A stretch of 64,000 nt of DNA from Candidatus Heimdallarchaeota archaeon (GTDB lineage: Archaea; Asgardarchaeota; Heimdallarchaeia; Heimdallarchaeales; Kariarchaeaceae): positions 59,318 through 123,317 of the forward strand of contig JASBSB010000008.1 in assembly GCA_030149205.1 (NCBI GenBank). Direction: 5' to 3'. How positions within the stretch are numbered: position 1 is the first letter of the stretch; every line of letters begins with the position of its first letter. Positions 46,171-55,507 of the stretch are shown in pieces. The notes beneath the pieces were generated by a model, which worked only from the letters and a program-made list of their open reading frames with translations, was not told where the DNA came from and searched no databases. A program made the position numbers and the translations under genes.

Positions 46171-47321
46171 AATTATCAGAGAAAAATAAACTGTTATTAG
46201 TCTCGATACTAGTAATTTCCCTTACCACAGGCTCTATTGGATCATTTCCGGGGATAATTTATTTTTATGGACATCTCGGTCCCGTCATCTTCGCTGTATG
46301 GAGCCCAGATGGGTCAACGATAGTCTCCGGGGGTGCGGATACAAATATAATCATTTGGGACGTTAAAAACTCTTCATCAAGCACTGGCCTCTATAAATCA
46401 CCATTTATGGATGATTTTAGAGGGGACCCAATTTCAGGGTTAGCTTGGTCACCAAATGGGACTTATCTCGCGGGTATGAGCTGGAAAGATGGATTACATA
46501 TCTGGAATGAAAGCTACCACAAAAAGACCACTTTTCATCCTGCTGGTTACTCCTTTAGTGCTATGTCGTGGTTTGAAGGTGGCTTTCTGCTTGGGTTACT
46601 GGTGGGCGAGAATCGAGTTAACCCATATTTATCACTGAACGCAATCCTTGCAAGACCTAACTTGATAAATGGGAGTATATCTCCAATCCTGAAAACAAAT
46701 GCCACAATCTTAGACATCAAGGTGAACAGAAACAATCAGGTGGCACTGCTCTTGAAAAACAGCACGGTTGTCACCATAATTGGCACCCAGCAACAATCCT
46801 ATGTGTTCCAGCACATGCCGAAGGCAATCGAATGGGACAATCAAACCTTGGTAGTTAGTGTTCGCAACGAGATACGGTTTTTTGATGGCAAAAACACGGT
46901 GTTGAAGAACTCAAAAGATGTGACCGCTTTCGCCTTTAATTCCAACCACTCTGAGCTGATTCTTGGAGATGACAGAGGAGTGGTAAGTGTCTGGAACAAA
47001 ACAGACCTCACGAAGAAACTAGAATTTAAGACACCATCTTATAGAATTCACAACTTTGATTGGAGAGGTTCCTCAGTGTTGATCACAAGCAGTAATTCAA
47101 GTTTTTTCCTGTATTCGACCAGCAATGGGACACTGTTGGATTCTTATGGAGGTGTTCTGAGTTCCATTCCTGGTTCCCATTACCCTGTGGGACAATATCT
47201 TGATTACCCCTTTGTCTCAATTCTATTAATTTTTGTTCTTATCATTCCAATTATGAAACGAAGAAAACTTTTGCATACAATCAATCGAAGGTCTTACAAA
47301 AATATCTCTGAACTAAATTAA
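46167..47321 (+). CDS. Membrane-anchored extracellular WD40-like propeller protein
   Basis: 384 residues. An N-terminal hydrophobic signal (KLLLVSILVISLTTGSIGSF) and a C-terminal membrane helix followed by MKRRKLLHTINRRSYK place a beta-propeller outside the cell. Blade motifs include FAVWSPDGSTIVSGGADTNI with IIWDVKNS after it, LAWSPNGTYLAGMSWKDGLH and ILGDDRGVVSVWNKTDL. Many N-x-S/T sites fit glycosylation. TTG start coupled to the small gene upstream. Role unknown; a surface binding platform is likely. Confidence 0.82.
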   Translation: MKLSEKNKLLLVSILVISLTTGSIGSFPGIIYFYGHLGPVIFAVWSPDGSTIVSGGADTNIIIWDVKNSSSSTGLYKSPFMDDFRGDPISGLAWSPNGTYLAGMSWKDGLHIWNESYHKKTTFHPAGYSFSAMSWFEGGFLLGLLVGENRVNPYLSLNAILARPNLINGSISPILKTNATILDIKVNRNNQVALLLKNSTVVTIIGTQQQSYVFQHMPKAIEWDNQTLVVSVRNEIRFFDGKNTVLKNSKDVTAFAFNSNHSELILGDDRGVVSVWNKTDLTKKLEFKTPSYRIHNFDWRGSSVLITSSNSSFFLYSTSNGTLLDSYGGVLSSIPGSHYPVGQYLDYPFVSILLIFVLIIPIMKRRKLLHTINRRSYKNISELN

Positions 47322-47338
47322 GAATTACATTAAATCAA

Positions 47339-48469
47339 TTATTGAAGTAGATGCTCTTGAATATACTCCTCCAATTTCTGTAACCCCTCTGTAAAGTTCT
47401 TCCTCCCAAAGCCAATTCGAAAGTGCTTGTTTCCAAAGAAATATGTTGTACTTGGAAGTAATACCACTCCCTTCTTCTGTATTAAGTCTAAACAGAAAGA
47501 TTCTACATCTTCTGTAAAATGACATTTGACAAACCCTATGGTTCCAGCCTTTGGTTCTGTCCATGAGAATAATGAACTATGCTTTGAAATAAACTTCTTG
47601 AATTCTTTTAAATTTTCTCTTATTATCTGTAAATTTCTTTGAAGTAAATTATTGTAATTAGATAAAGCCTGAATGGCGAGATACTCAGATGGAGCACTGT
47701 TGCAAATTGTGGTATAATCCTTAAAGATGGCAAGTTGATCTAATATTTCTTTAGACTGAGTCGCAATCCATCCAATTCGCAAACCAGGTAAGCCTAGTGG
47801 TTTGGAGAGAACGCCAAGTGATAAGGCGTGACTGTACAGGTCTGCAAAAGGAGGAATTCTATCCTTTTGATCATATTCACCCAACCTGTAGACCTCATCT
47901 GCAAAGATAATTAAGTCATGATTGCGTGCTATCCGAATTAGCTCCAATTGTTCTTTCTGAGTCAAATGAAAACCAGTTGGGTTATTCGGTGTGTTGATCA
48001 TGATGACCCGAGTGTTAGTTTTGATCTGATCTTCTAATTCTTTAAAATTCATCTTCCACCCCTCATTTTCATGCATTTTCCAATAAGAAACCTCGACCTT
48101 ATTTGCCTTTGCAACCTCGAAAAGTGATTGATAACATGGAAATTGAACAATAAGATGATCGCCCTCTGTTAGAATACCTGCCATAAAGGCGAATATTCCT
48201 TCTTCAGCACCTGAAAATGAAAGAATGTTTTCGGATTCGAGGTTTTCATAAAATTGAGCAATTTGTTCTAGCAACAAGGGATTACCCTGTGATTCAGTAT
48301 AAGAGAGCTTTAAATCTAAAAATCCCTGAAGGTTCTCATCATATTCTCCTGAGTTTGACAATATTTCAGAAATGGTAAATGATTCAGCATCTGAACCACT
48401 TAACATATATGGGGCGTTAAACTCATGTTTGGCATAGAACCGCTCAATTTCAAACATTTGAATTTTCAT
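47339..48469 (-). CDS. Class I/II PLP-dependent aminotransferase
   Basis: 376 residues. NTPNNPTGFHL and FADEVYRLGEYD carry the PLP-binding Asn and Asp. The Schiff-base lysine is in GVLSKPLGLPGLRIGW, and the C-terminal carboxylate-binding Arg in HFRIGFGRKNF. Substrate unclear; capreomycidine synthase-like and kynurenine aminotransferase-like members share this short form. Convergent with the propeller gene. Confidence 0.9.
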   Translation of the reverse strand: MKIQMFEIERFYAKHEFNAPYMLSGSDAESFTISEILSNSGEYDENLQGFLDLKLSYTESQGNPLLLEQIAQFYENLESENILSFSGAEEGIFAFMAGILTEGDHLIVQFPCYQSLFEVAKANKVEVSYWKMHENEGWKMNFKELEDQIKTNTRVIMINTPNNPTGFHLTQKEQLELIRIARNHDLIIFADEVYRLGEYDQKDRIPPFADLYSHALSLGVLSKPLGLPGLRIGWIATQSKEILDQLAIFKDYTTICNSAPSEYLAIQALSNYNNLLQRNLQIIRENLKEFKKFISKHSSLFSWTEPKAGTIGFVKCHFTEDVESFCLDLIQKKGVVLLPSTTYFFGNKHFRIGFGRKNFTEGLQKLEEYIQEHLLQ

Positions 48470-48668
48470 GATAGTTTTTCTATTAAGTAACTAAGTACCT
48501 TTCTATGGAATTACATATGATATGTTATCTCAACTTAACTTTAAAACCAAATACTAATTATTCAGAATGATAAAAAAAACACTTATTTTATTAATTTGAT
48601 TTATAATATAACAATAATATTATAGAATCGTCTTGAATTAGTTCAAAGTTTCGCAACTAACTTCTATA
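48470..48668. other. AT-rich divergent promoter region
   Basis: 199 bp between the aminotransferase and the surface operon, almost only A and T in the middle. ACAATAATATTATAGA near 48609 resembles ACAATATTATAGA near 54927, upstream of the peroxiredoxin. Promoter elements are probable; nothing else seen. Confidence 0.35.
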
Positions 48669-48701
48669 ATGCTTATAAACAAGTTGGACAAATACTCTAT
48701 G

Positions 48702-49919
48702 ATGAAGAGGGTTTCAACAATTCTAATTTTGGTTATCTTATTCCAATTTGGAATAAACCTAGGGGTGAGTTCAATGGGATATCATCCAATATCAGAGGTA
48801 ATTCAACCACAAATCACCAATGCAACATATGTTTCTGTTAAACTTGGTGGGATCTCAACATCAGTAAATGATGGGGTAACGTTAAATATCACTGTTAAAT
48901 TTCAGACGGATGATGTTAACAAAACTTTGGTGGATTTATCACTGTCAACAACTGAGGGTCATTTTGCAAACAACTTAACAGACACATCTGTCCAGTTCAA
49001 AGCTGCGAATGTAACTTTATGGTTTCTTTGGACTGCCCCTGTAATTTATCAGAAACAGTCACTTAATGCAAATATCTCAACTACTGCCACAATGGACACA
49101 TTAACTGCTTCCGATTACAATATAGTGAAAGTTAACCCGGTTTTTTATGATTTTTCTGTAACTTGGATTCAGCCTACACAGATATTTCAAGATCAAACAG
49201 CTGCCCCTATTGAAATACAAGTGAAAAACAAGGTAAATTCTTCTCTTGTCTATAATGCAACAGTCTCTCTTAATTTAGAAATAGGAGTATTTACTGGGAC
49301 AAACAGAAGTGATATTGTGGTTTTCACCAATCAATCTGGTGTGGCTAAGGCATACATGAACTTCAAACCAGTATCATTTATCTATGATAAAAACACAGTC
49401 TCGGTCTCTGCAATAATTACAAAACCTAAGTACAATGACCTTACGTCTAACACCACCCTCACTGTCATCAAAGGAGCAAATAAACCATCGGCATCAGTGA
49501 AATTTAGTACACATACGGATGGGGGAATATCAATTGTTGAAATCTTAATTTCTGCAAAACTCAATGGTAATCCCTGGTGGAATGCCACCTTCAAGGTTAT
49601 TGCCAATGCAGGACAGTTTGAGAACGGACAACAGACGATATCTGTGAAGACAAATTCATCTGGTTTAATATTAACTACTTGGAACTCTTCAAAGATTCCG
49701 AAGCATGTTGACGATTTATCGGTATTTTTTGTTGTGAAACTTCAATCACTGGATTATGGAAACTTTTTCAAAGATCAAAACTACACCTTATCACTTAAAG
49801 GAACACCAACAACAATCTCAATACCATCCTCTAAGAACCCTTCACCGCTGAACATTAGCTCAATCATTATTTCTTTTATAATTACAGTTATCATTTTTAG
49901 GAGGAAAATATTCAAATGA
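48702..49919 (+). CDS. Secreted Ig/invasin-like surface protein
   Basis: About 405 residues from the ATG at 48702 (an earlier ATG at 48669 is possible). A signal peptide (VSTILILVILFQFGINLGVSS) is followed by three or four beta-sandwich repeats of the bacterial Ig (Big_1/invasin) type, with recurring phrases such as GVTLNITVKFQTDD and SVKTNSSGLILTTWNSS. A C-terminal membrane helix (ISSIIISFIITVIIF) ends in RRKIFK. Related to the third gene of this operon. Overlaps the pilin gene by 4 bases. Confidence 0.82.
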   Translation: MKRVSTILILVILFQFGINLGVSSMGYHPISEVIQPQITNATYVSVKLGGISTSVNDGVTLNITVKFQTDDVNKTLVDLSLSTTEGHFANNLTDTSVQFKAANVTLWFLWTAPVIYQKQSLNANISTTATMDTLTASDYNIVKVNPVFYDFSVTWIQPTQIFQDQTAAPIEIQVKNKVNSSLVYNATVSLNLEIGVFTGTNRSDIVVFTNQSGVAKAYMNFKPVSFIYDKNTVSVSAIITKPKYNDLTSNTTLTVIKGANKPSASVKFSTHTDGGISIVEILISAKLNGNPWWNATFKVIANAGQFENGQQTISVKTNSSGLILTTWNSSKIPKHVDDLSVFFVVKLQSLDYGNFFKDQNYTLSLKGTPTTISIPSSKNPSPLNISSIIISFIITVIIFRRKIFK

Positions 49920-52900
49920 GAGGCAAACAAAGATCTGTCTCTCCAGTCGTAGCAATGGTTTTAATAATTGCATTAGCTGTTGCAAGTGCTGCCACTGTCT
50001 ACATTGTTGTTGTAAACTTTATGAATCAAACCAACTACAATATTGCACCTGTTAGTTCTGTATTGGCATATGATTACAATAATGACACTAAAATTGATGT
50101 GCTGAAGGTTAAACTAGAAAATGTTGGATCCAGTTCACTAGAGATATCATACATAGCAATTCAAGATGCTAACTCACCAAAACAATGGTTTAAAGATCCA
50201 AACTCGCCATCCAAACTAGATGCAAAATCCTCACTTGATTTTACCTTCTTTACAAACAGCAGTTCATCACAGCTCTCATCAGGTCAAGATGTTATTATGT
50301 TTATTGGAAAATCAGTCAATGATTTTGCAACCATTAAACTAAGCATACCAACTCAGATTAATTTAGGAACTCCTGTAACTGTAACTGTTCTTTCCGCTGG
50401 GAGTCCTGTAGTTGGGTCTATAATAAGCTTTACCCAGGCAAGTGGCTTACCTGCAAGTGTACCTCCCCAGTCCACAGATGGAAAAGGACAGGTCAAGGTT
50501 TACCTTCTTCCCAATTATTACTATGCAACAACATCAAATGGTGTGAAATCTAAGGTGTTTTTCTCTCTTGATGAACCTTCAATCACAATCAACGGAACCG
50601 CTCAAAAAATCAGTGTAAAAGTTGTTGACAGCAAGAACCAACCCCTCTCAGGAATTAGTGTTTATGCTGCTGACAAAAATCAGAACGATATCGGTAAATC
50701 TACAATTACAAACAGTTCTGGGCTTGCTGACATGGTATTGGCTGAGGGTAGCTTTTTATTAAGAGCAAGCTATCTTTCTCAGAACTACTGGTCGTCTCAA
50801 ATAAATGTTCCTAGCTCAACCAAATTAGTAACCATAAAAATTACGTCTGGAACCCTGAATGGTAGCATATATTTTGGGAAGGTACAGGTTAAGCAACGAC
50901 TCTATGTCAGACTTTACACTTCTTCAAATGCAACAATGAACCAAGGTCAATGGACCAACAGTAGTGGATATTTCAGCTTTACAAATGGAGTGGTATCAGG
51001 TTTGTACAGGTTAAGACTCCAATATTCTGGGAGATATTTCTGGAGTGGAATCCTCTCTACTAGTACACCAGACCTTCAGGCGAACTTTGGTGGAGGAATA
51101 ATCTCAATCAATATTACCGCAGGCAACTACTCTTTAAGAAGAGGTGTATTAACCAGGCTATTTACAGACACGAACACATACACCAGCAGATACAGTTGGA
51201 CTAACACAACAGGAGGAGTGAATTATGGAGCTTACCCTGGAGGGAACTATAAAGTCAGAATTGATTGGCTCAGAAAATATACTTTCTCAAAGGTTTTTGA
51301 GAATACAGGAACTGCTTTACATCTTGATTTTGCTGGAGGAAAATTGATTGTTCAAGTTAGATTGAATGATACCACCATTCGTGGAGGAGTACTAACGAGG
51401 CTTTTCCTCCCAGATAATAACTATACCTACCTCTACGGTTGGACTAATTCATCTGGATTTGTAAATTATGGAGTTGTACTTGCAGGAAATTATAAACTAC
51501 GAGTAGACTGGTTAAGAAAATATGTTTACACCTCTGAATTCTATCATGATGGTCTTGGTACAAAATTTGTTGATGTAAATGGATTCAAGCTCTCAGTCAA
51601 AGTAAATCTGGATGGTCAATCTATTAGGTCAGGCGTGTTAACCAGACTATTCCTTGGCTCTTCTACAACATACACTTATCTTTACGCCTATGTTAATTCC
51701 ACAGGATATGCCAATTATGGAGGTATATTAAGTGGTATCTACAGGTTACGTATTGATTGGTTAAGGCAGTATGTTTATTCTTCAGACTTCGTGCATAATA
51801 CAACAGGTCCAAAAACAGTTAACTTAGCTGGTGGAAGACTCTTAATCCAGGTCAAATTAGATAATTCACCAATTAGGAGTGGAGTCTTGACTAGGTTATT
51901 CCTCAATGGATCAAATACTTACACCTACCTCTACGCATACACTAATGGAACAGGTTGGGTTGATTATGGAGGAGTATTACAGGGTAATTATAAGCTTAGA
52001 ATAGATTGGATGAGGCAGTATCAATTTTCCTCTGGTTTCTTCCACAATTCGAGCGCTCCAAAATCAATTAACATGCAAGGAGGTAGACTGGTAATCCATC
52101 TAACATCTGGGAACCAAAACCTCAGATCAGGAATTCTGACTAGGTTATTCCTTAACGGGTCAAATACTTACACGTACCTTTATGCCTATACCAATGCCAG
52201 TAGCTATGTGGACTTCGGTGGAATACTCCCTGGTGTCTATCAGCTTAGAATAGATTGGTTAAGAATGTATACATTTACCGTAGGGTTTGATCATCAAAAC
52301 TCTACAGCCAAATCCGTAAATGTACAAGGTGGAACCCTCTCGACTCAGGTAAAGATAGGAGGAACTCCTGTTCAGAGTGGGGTGTTAGTCAGACTCTTTA
52401 CCAATTCATTTTCGTATACATACCTCTATGCTTATACTAATTCTTCAGGTTATGCAAACTTTGGAAATGTGATTGGTGGAAACTTCTCAATGAGAGTGGA
52501 TTGGCAAAGACAATACACCTACTCTGGATTCTTGATCCATAATGATAGTACCCCATTAAGTTTTAGCTTAGATGGAACCGGAAAGCTTCTGATCAGAGTC
52601 CGAGATAACGCAAACTCTCCTTTAGCTGGAAGTCAACTCATCAGGTTATTTTTAACACCTGGAAACAGCTATACCTACATTTATAGGTATACCAATGGAA
52701 CTGGATATGTCCAATTTAACACCATATTGGCAAATACTTACCAACTTAGGTGGGATAATCAGAATCCTGACTGGTATTCAAACGTGTTTACTGTAAACAA
52801 TACCGCTTCAGCAACTGTCGACATTACTGTCACACCCACAGCAACAGCTCAAAACGTTTCAAATCCACTAAATCCTGTGAGAGTAACCTCTGTAAGCTAC

Positions 52901-52951
52901 CCAAGTCATATTGACAAGAAAATGGGGATAAGATATCCCCTAATCAGGTGA
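49916..52951 (+). CDS. Giant type IV pilin-like protein with eight tandem repeats
   Basis: 1011 residues. The N-terminus RGKQRSVSPVVAMVLIIALA is a class III (prepilin-type) leader of the archaeal Pilin_N kind, where the peptidase cuts just before the hydrophobic helix. After a globular part (about 45-310) come eight repeats of about 83 residues, each with a GVLTRLF-like strand (near 329, 412, 494, 575, 658, 741, 824, 908), a TYTYLYAYTNSSGYVNYGG segment and YKLRIDWLRQY. Archaeal pilins are usually 100-250 residues. A GGAGG lies 11 bases before the ATG. Probably a filament or surface stalk subunit. Confidence 0.85.
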   Translation: MRGKQRSVSPVVAMVLIIALAVASAATVYIVVVNFMNQTNYNIAPVSSVLAYDYNNDTKIDVLKVKLENVGSSSLEISYIAIQDANSPKQWFKDPNSPSKLDAKSSLDFTFFTNSSSSQLSSGQDVIMFIGKSVNDFATIKLSIPTQINLGTPVTVTVLSAGSPVVGSIISFTQASGLPASVPPQSTDGKGQVKVYLLPNYYYATTSNGVKSKVFFSLDEPSITINGTAQKISVKVVDSKNQPLSGISVYAADKNQNDIGKSTITNSSGLADMVLAEGSFLLRASYLSQNYWSSQINVPSSTKLVTIKITSGTLNGSIYFGKVQVKQRLYVRLYTSSNATMNQGQWTNSSGYFSFTNGVVSGLYRLRLQYSGRYFWSGILSTSTPDLQANFGGGIISINITAGNYSLRRGVLTRLFTDTNTYTSRYSWTNTTGGVNYGAYPGGNYKVRIDWLRKYTFSKVFENTGTALHLDFAGGKLIVQVRLNDTTIRGGVLTRLFLPDNNYTYLYGWTNSSGFVNYGVVLAGNYKLRVDWLRKYVYTSEFYHDGLGTKFVDVNGFKLSVKVNLDGQSIRSGVLTRLFLGSSTTYTYLYAYVNSTGYANYGGILSGIYRLRIDWLRQYVYSSDFVHNTTGPKTVNLAGGRLLIQVKLDNSPIRSGVLTRLFLNGSNTYTYLYAYTNGTGWVDYGGVLQGNYKLRIDWMRQYQFSSGFFHNSSAPKSINMQGGRLVIHLTSGNQNLRSGILTRLFLNGSNTYTYLYAYTNASSYVDFGGILPGVYQLRIDWLRMYTFTVGFDHQNSTAKSVNVQGGTLSTQVKIGGTPVQSGVLVRLFTNSFSYTYLYAYTNSSGYANFGNVIGGNFSMRVDWQRQYTYSGFLIHNDSTPLSFSLDGTGKLLIRVRDNANSPLAGSQLIRLFLTPGNSYTYIYRYTNGTGYVQFNTILANTYQLRWDNQNPDWYSNVFTVNNTASATVDITVTPTATAQNVSNPLNPVRVTSVSYPSHIDKKMGIRYPLIR
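50873..52661 (+). repeat. Region of eight intragenic repeats of about 250 bp in the pilin-like gene
   Basis: Codons of about residues 320-915 of the giant pilin. The central copies (around residues 560-800) are the most alike, the outer ones more diverged, as when repeats expand by unequal crossing over in the middle. Every repeat keeps the DWLR-Y or related DW motif except the first and last. Confidence 0.8.
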
Positions 52952-52956
52952 ATATC

Positions 52957-54837
52957 ATGAAGAAACTAACCATTCTAATTATTATCCTAGGTTTAAGCCT
53001 CATACTTCCAGGAAATGCGGTAGTCTCAGATCTAAACAGCTCAGTAATAATGACACCCACTGGTACATTACTTCCTACAACTAACTACACACTCTATGTG
53101 TATGTTGCAAACTCCACACATGGAATTTCAGGAGCAAATGTAACCTTTACAGTTTCAAGTGGGAAGCTTATCTCCTCTCCTCAGGCTGGAGGGCTTGTTT
53201 CACTCTCAACGTTAGAGGCTATTTCCAACAGTTCAGGGTATGTGAAAATTGTGTGGGAAAGTCCTCAGACAGATTTTAGCATTCCTACCATAAATGTACA
53301 ATTGCTGGCTGATATACAATACCCAGCAGAATCACTGAGTAAATCCTTAAGCAAAACAATATCTGTAGGCTCTCCAACTATTGATTCTATAGCACAAATC
53401 ACACAGAATCTGACTAAACCAGTATTGTCAAACCAATCTGTCGTAATCAAGACCACAGTGAAGAATAATCTGGGACTCCCCACACCAAACACACAGGTCT
53501 CACTTACTCTCCCTATTGGGAATTTCACCAGTAACAGTCAGGGATTAACAGATACAAATGGTGAGTTTATTGTCTCATGGAGAGCACCTATTCTTTCCAC
53601 TGCAAATCCTTCGCAGATTGCAAACCTAACAATATTGGCTCAAATTAGTCCATCAGTTAATAATTCAAAGATCTTTCTGATAAATGTAACTCTAGGAAAA
53701 GCAGCGGACATAGTAATTCAAAGCAGTTTACCACAGTTTACGAAAGAAGGTACAGTGCAACCAATCACAATAACAGTCCTAAACAATCAGACACTCCAAC
53801 AAGGTGCTGAGATATCCATCTCTACCACCAGAGGGTATTTCAAAAATCAAACTGGTTCATATGTACTTACCGATGCAACAGGTATATCAAACAGCACAGG
53901 ACAATTAACAGTATATTGGAAAGCACCAATCCTAGATAATAACTTGAATGTGACAAATGATTTCTCGCTTTTGTTAAATTTAGGTACAATTCAGGTTACA
54001 AGTGACTTTAACACAACTATCTACCCAGTGCTCAAAAGCTTCAAAGTTAAATGGTTGAGCTCAACAGCAGGATTCTCCCAAAATAAAACCATACCTGTTA
54101 GTCTTCAACTTTTGGACAGCGTAAGCTCTCTCCCCGTAGCAAACGCAAATGTTCAGCTCAGCAGTGAGTATGGTGTCTGGAATGTTAGTAATTCAGATGT
54201 GGTTTCACTCACTTCCGACTCTCAGGGAACAATAACTGGTTATATTGATGTCTCTAATGTCAAATTTGAATTTCAATTCCAAAATCTCACTGTTATATAC
54301 TCTGCTAGTAGCAGCAAATACAGGCCTATACAAGGAAATCAAAGTTTATCTATAGAAAGAAGCAGGCCAAATCTTGGGTTCAAAATTATCCTTGATTCTA
54401 AGAATGCAACAGTAGGGCAATCTATAGGCATTCTGATTAAAGTGGATTTGAAGGGTAATCCTGTACAAGATGTCACTTTGGAGTTAAGCACCACTACAGG
54501 GTACTTTGTAAATAGTACATCGGGTGTACCATCCAATTTTAGAGGTAGAACTGACACGGCTGGGTTATTGAAGGTAGTTTGGAAAACAGATAACATAAAC
54601 CAAACTGACTTCAATCTAACAAACTACATCCATATCAAAGCTTATTTCCAAAGTTACACATATGACCTTGGTTCCTATAAAATCAATCTCTATGAGAGTA
54701 CAACAAGTGCAACCACTAATATACTTCCGAATTCATCCCCAACAGCTGGTTCAAACTCGTTAATCATTGGGTCTATCGCAACCGCACTGTTGGTTGCAGC
54801 TGGAGGAACGATTATCGTAATTAAAAAATATAATTAA
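52957..54837 (+). CDS. Secreted Ig/invasin-like surface protein with C-terminal anchor
   Basis: About 626 residues; ATG at 52957 preceded by AGGTG 6 bases upstream (a GTG at 52948 overlaps the pilin stop by 4 bases). Signal peptide (LTILIIILGLSLILPGNAVVS), then about five beta-sandwich repeats marked by phrases such as SVVIKTTVKNNLGLPTPN, LTDTNGEFIVSWRAP and GRTDTAGLLKVVWKT, and a C-terminal helix (SLIIGSIATALLVAAGGTIIVI) ending in KKYN. It shares its repeat type with the first gene of the operon. Confidence 0.83.
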   Translation: MKKLTILIIILGLSLILPGNAVVSDLNSSVIMTPTGTLLPTTNYTLYVYVANSTHGISGANVTFTVSSGKLISSPQAGGLVSLSTLEAISNSSGYVKIVWESPQTDFSIPTINVQLLADIQYPAESLSKSLSKTISVGSPTIDSIAQITQNLTKPVLSNQSVVIKTTVKNNLGLPTPNTQVSLTLPIGNFTSNSQGLTDTNGEFIVSWRAPILSTANPSQIANLTILAQISPSVNNSKIFLINVTLGKAADIVIQSSLPQFTKEGTVQPITITVLNNQTLQQGAEISISTTRGYFKNQTGSYVLTDATGISNSTGQLTVYWKAPILDNNLNVTNDFSLLLNLGTIQVTSDFNTTIYPVLKSFKVKWLSSTAGFSQNKTIPVSLQLLDSVSSLPVANANVQLSSEYGVWNVSNSDVVSLTSDSQGTITGYIDVSNVKFEFQFQNLTVIYSASSSKYRPIQGNQSLSIERSRPNLGFKIILDSKNATVGQSIGILIKVDLKGNPVQDVTLELSTTTGYFVNSTSGVPSNFRGRTDTAGLLKVVWKTDNINQTDFNLTNYIHIKAYFQSYTYDLGSYKINLYESTTSATTNILPNSSPTAGSNSLIIGSIATALLVAAGGTIIVIKKYN

Positions 54838-55003
54838 AATCATAGATTGAAGGACAATTATATTTTGAATCAGCAAAAACAATGTTATTACAATGAATTA
54901 TGAAGTGATTAACCAAATAATGTAACAATATTATAGATTTAGACATATTAGAATTTAACCATTACACAAATCTTTTCAAAAAAAAATTATTTTCAACTAA
55001 ATA
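54838..55003. other. AT-rich intergenic region before the peroxiredoxin
   Basis: 166 bp. ACAATATTATAGA near 54927-54939 echoes a sequence upstream of the surface operon and could include a TATA box, but it is 65 bp or more from the start. Nothing else seen. Confidence 0.3.
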
Positions 55004-55507
55004 ATGATTTCAATAGGAGAGACTGTGAAAGATTTCTTAGTCAAATATGTATTAGGCGTTGAGATAGAACCCATAGGAATTGATTACCTTAAAAAAAAGT
55101 GGACCATTCTATTCTTCTATCCGGAGGATTTCAGCTTTATATGTCCTACCGAAGTAACGGGGTTTAATGACCATCTGGAAGAAGTAAAAGAATTAGGTGC
55201 TCAAATACTCGGTGTATCGGTTGATTCTCTTGAATCTCACAAAGCCTGGATAAAAGAGCTCAAAATCAAGTATCCATTAATTTCTGATGAGAATAAAGAA
55301 CTGGGAAAAATTTTTGGAGTATTGGATAAAACTGACAATCGATGTCACCGAGCGACTTTCATCATCAATCCTGATTTAAAAGTCGAGTTTGTGATGGTTA
55401 CCTCCAGAAATGTTGGGAGGTCTGTACATGAGACAATTCGGGTTCTTAAGGCAATTCATACCGGAGACAGTTGCCCTGCAGATTGGGATCCAGAAGGTGT
55501 TAAATAA
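55004..55507 (+). CDS. 2-Cys peroxiredoxin (AhpC-like)
   Basis: 167 residues. The peroxidatic Cys47 is in DFSFICPTEVTGF and the resolving Cys157 in GDSCPADWDPEG, the AhpC/typical 2-Cys layout. It reduces hydrogen peroxide and organic peroxides; the electron donor is not in view. Its stop overlaps the start of the next gene (TAATG), so it is produced together with a metal transporter, as expected for a joint oxidative-stress and iron response. Confidence 0.95.
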   Translation: MISIGETVKDFLVKYVLGVEIEPIGIDYLKKKWTILFFYPEDFSFICPTEVTGFNDHLEEVKELGAQILGVSVDSLESHKAWIKELKIKYPLISDENKELGKIFGVLDKTDNRCHRATFIINPDLKVEFVMVTSRNVGRSVHETIRVLKAIHTGDSCPADWDPEGVK

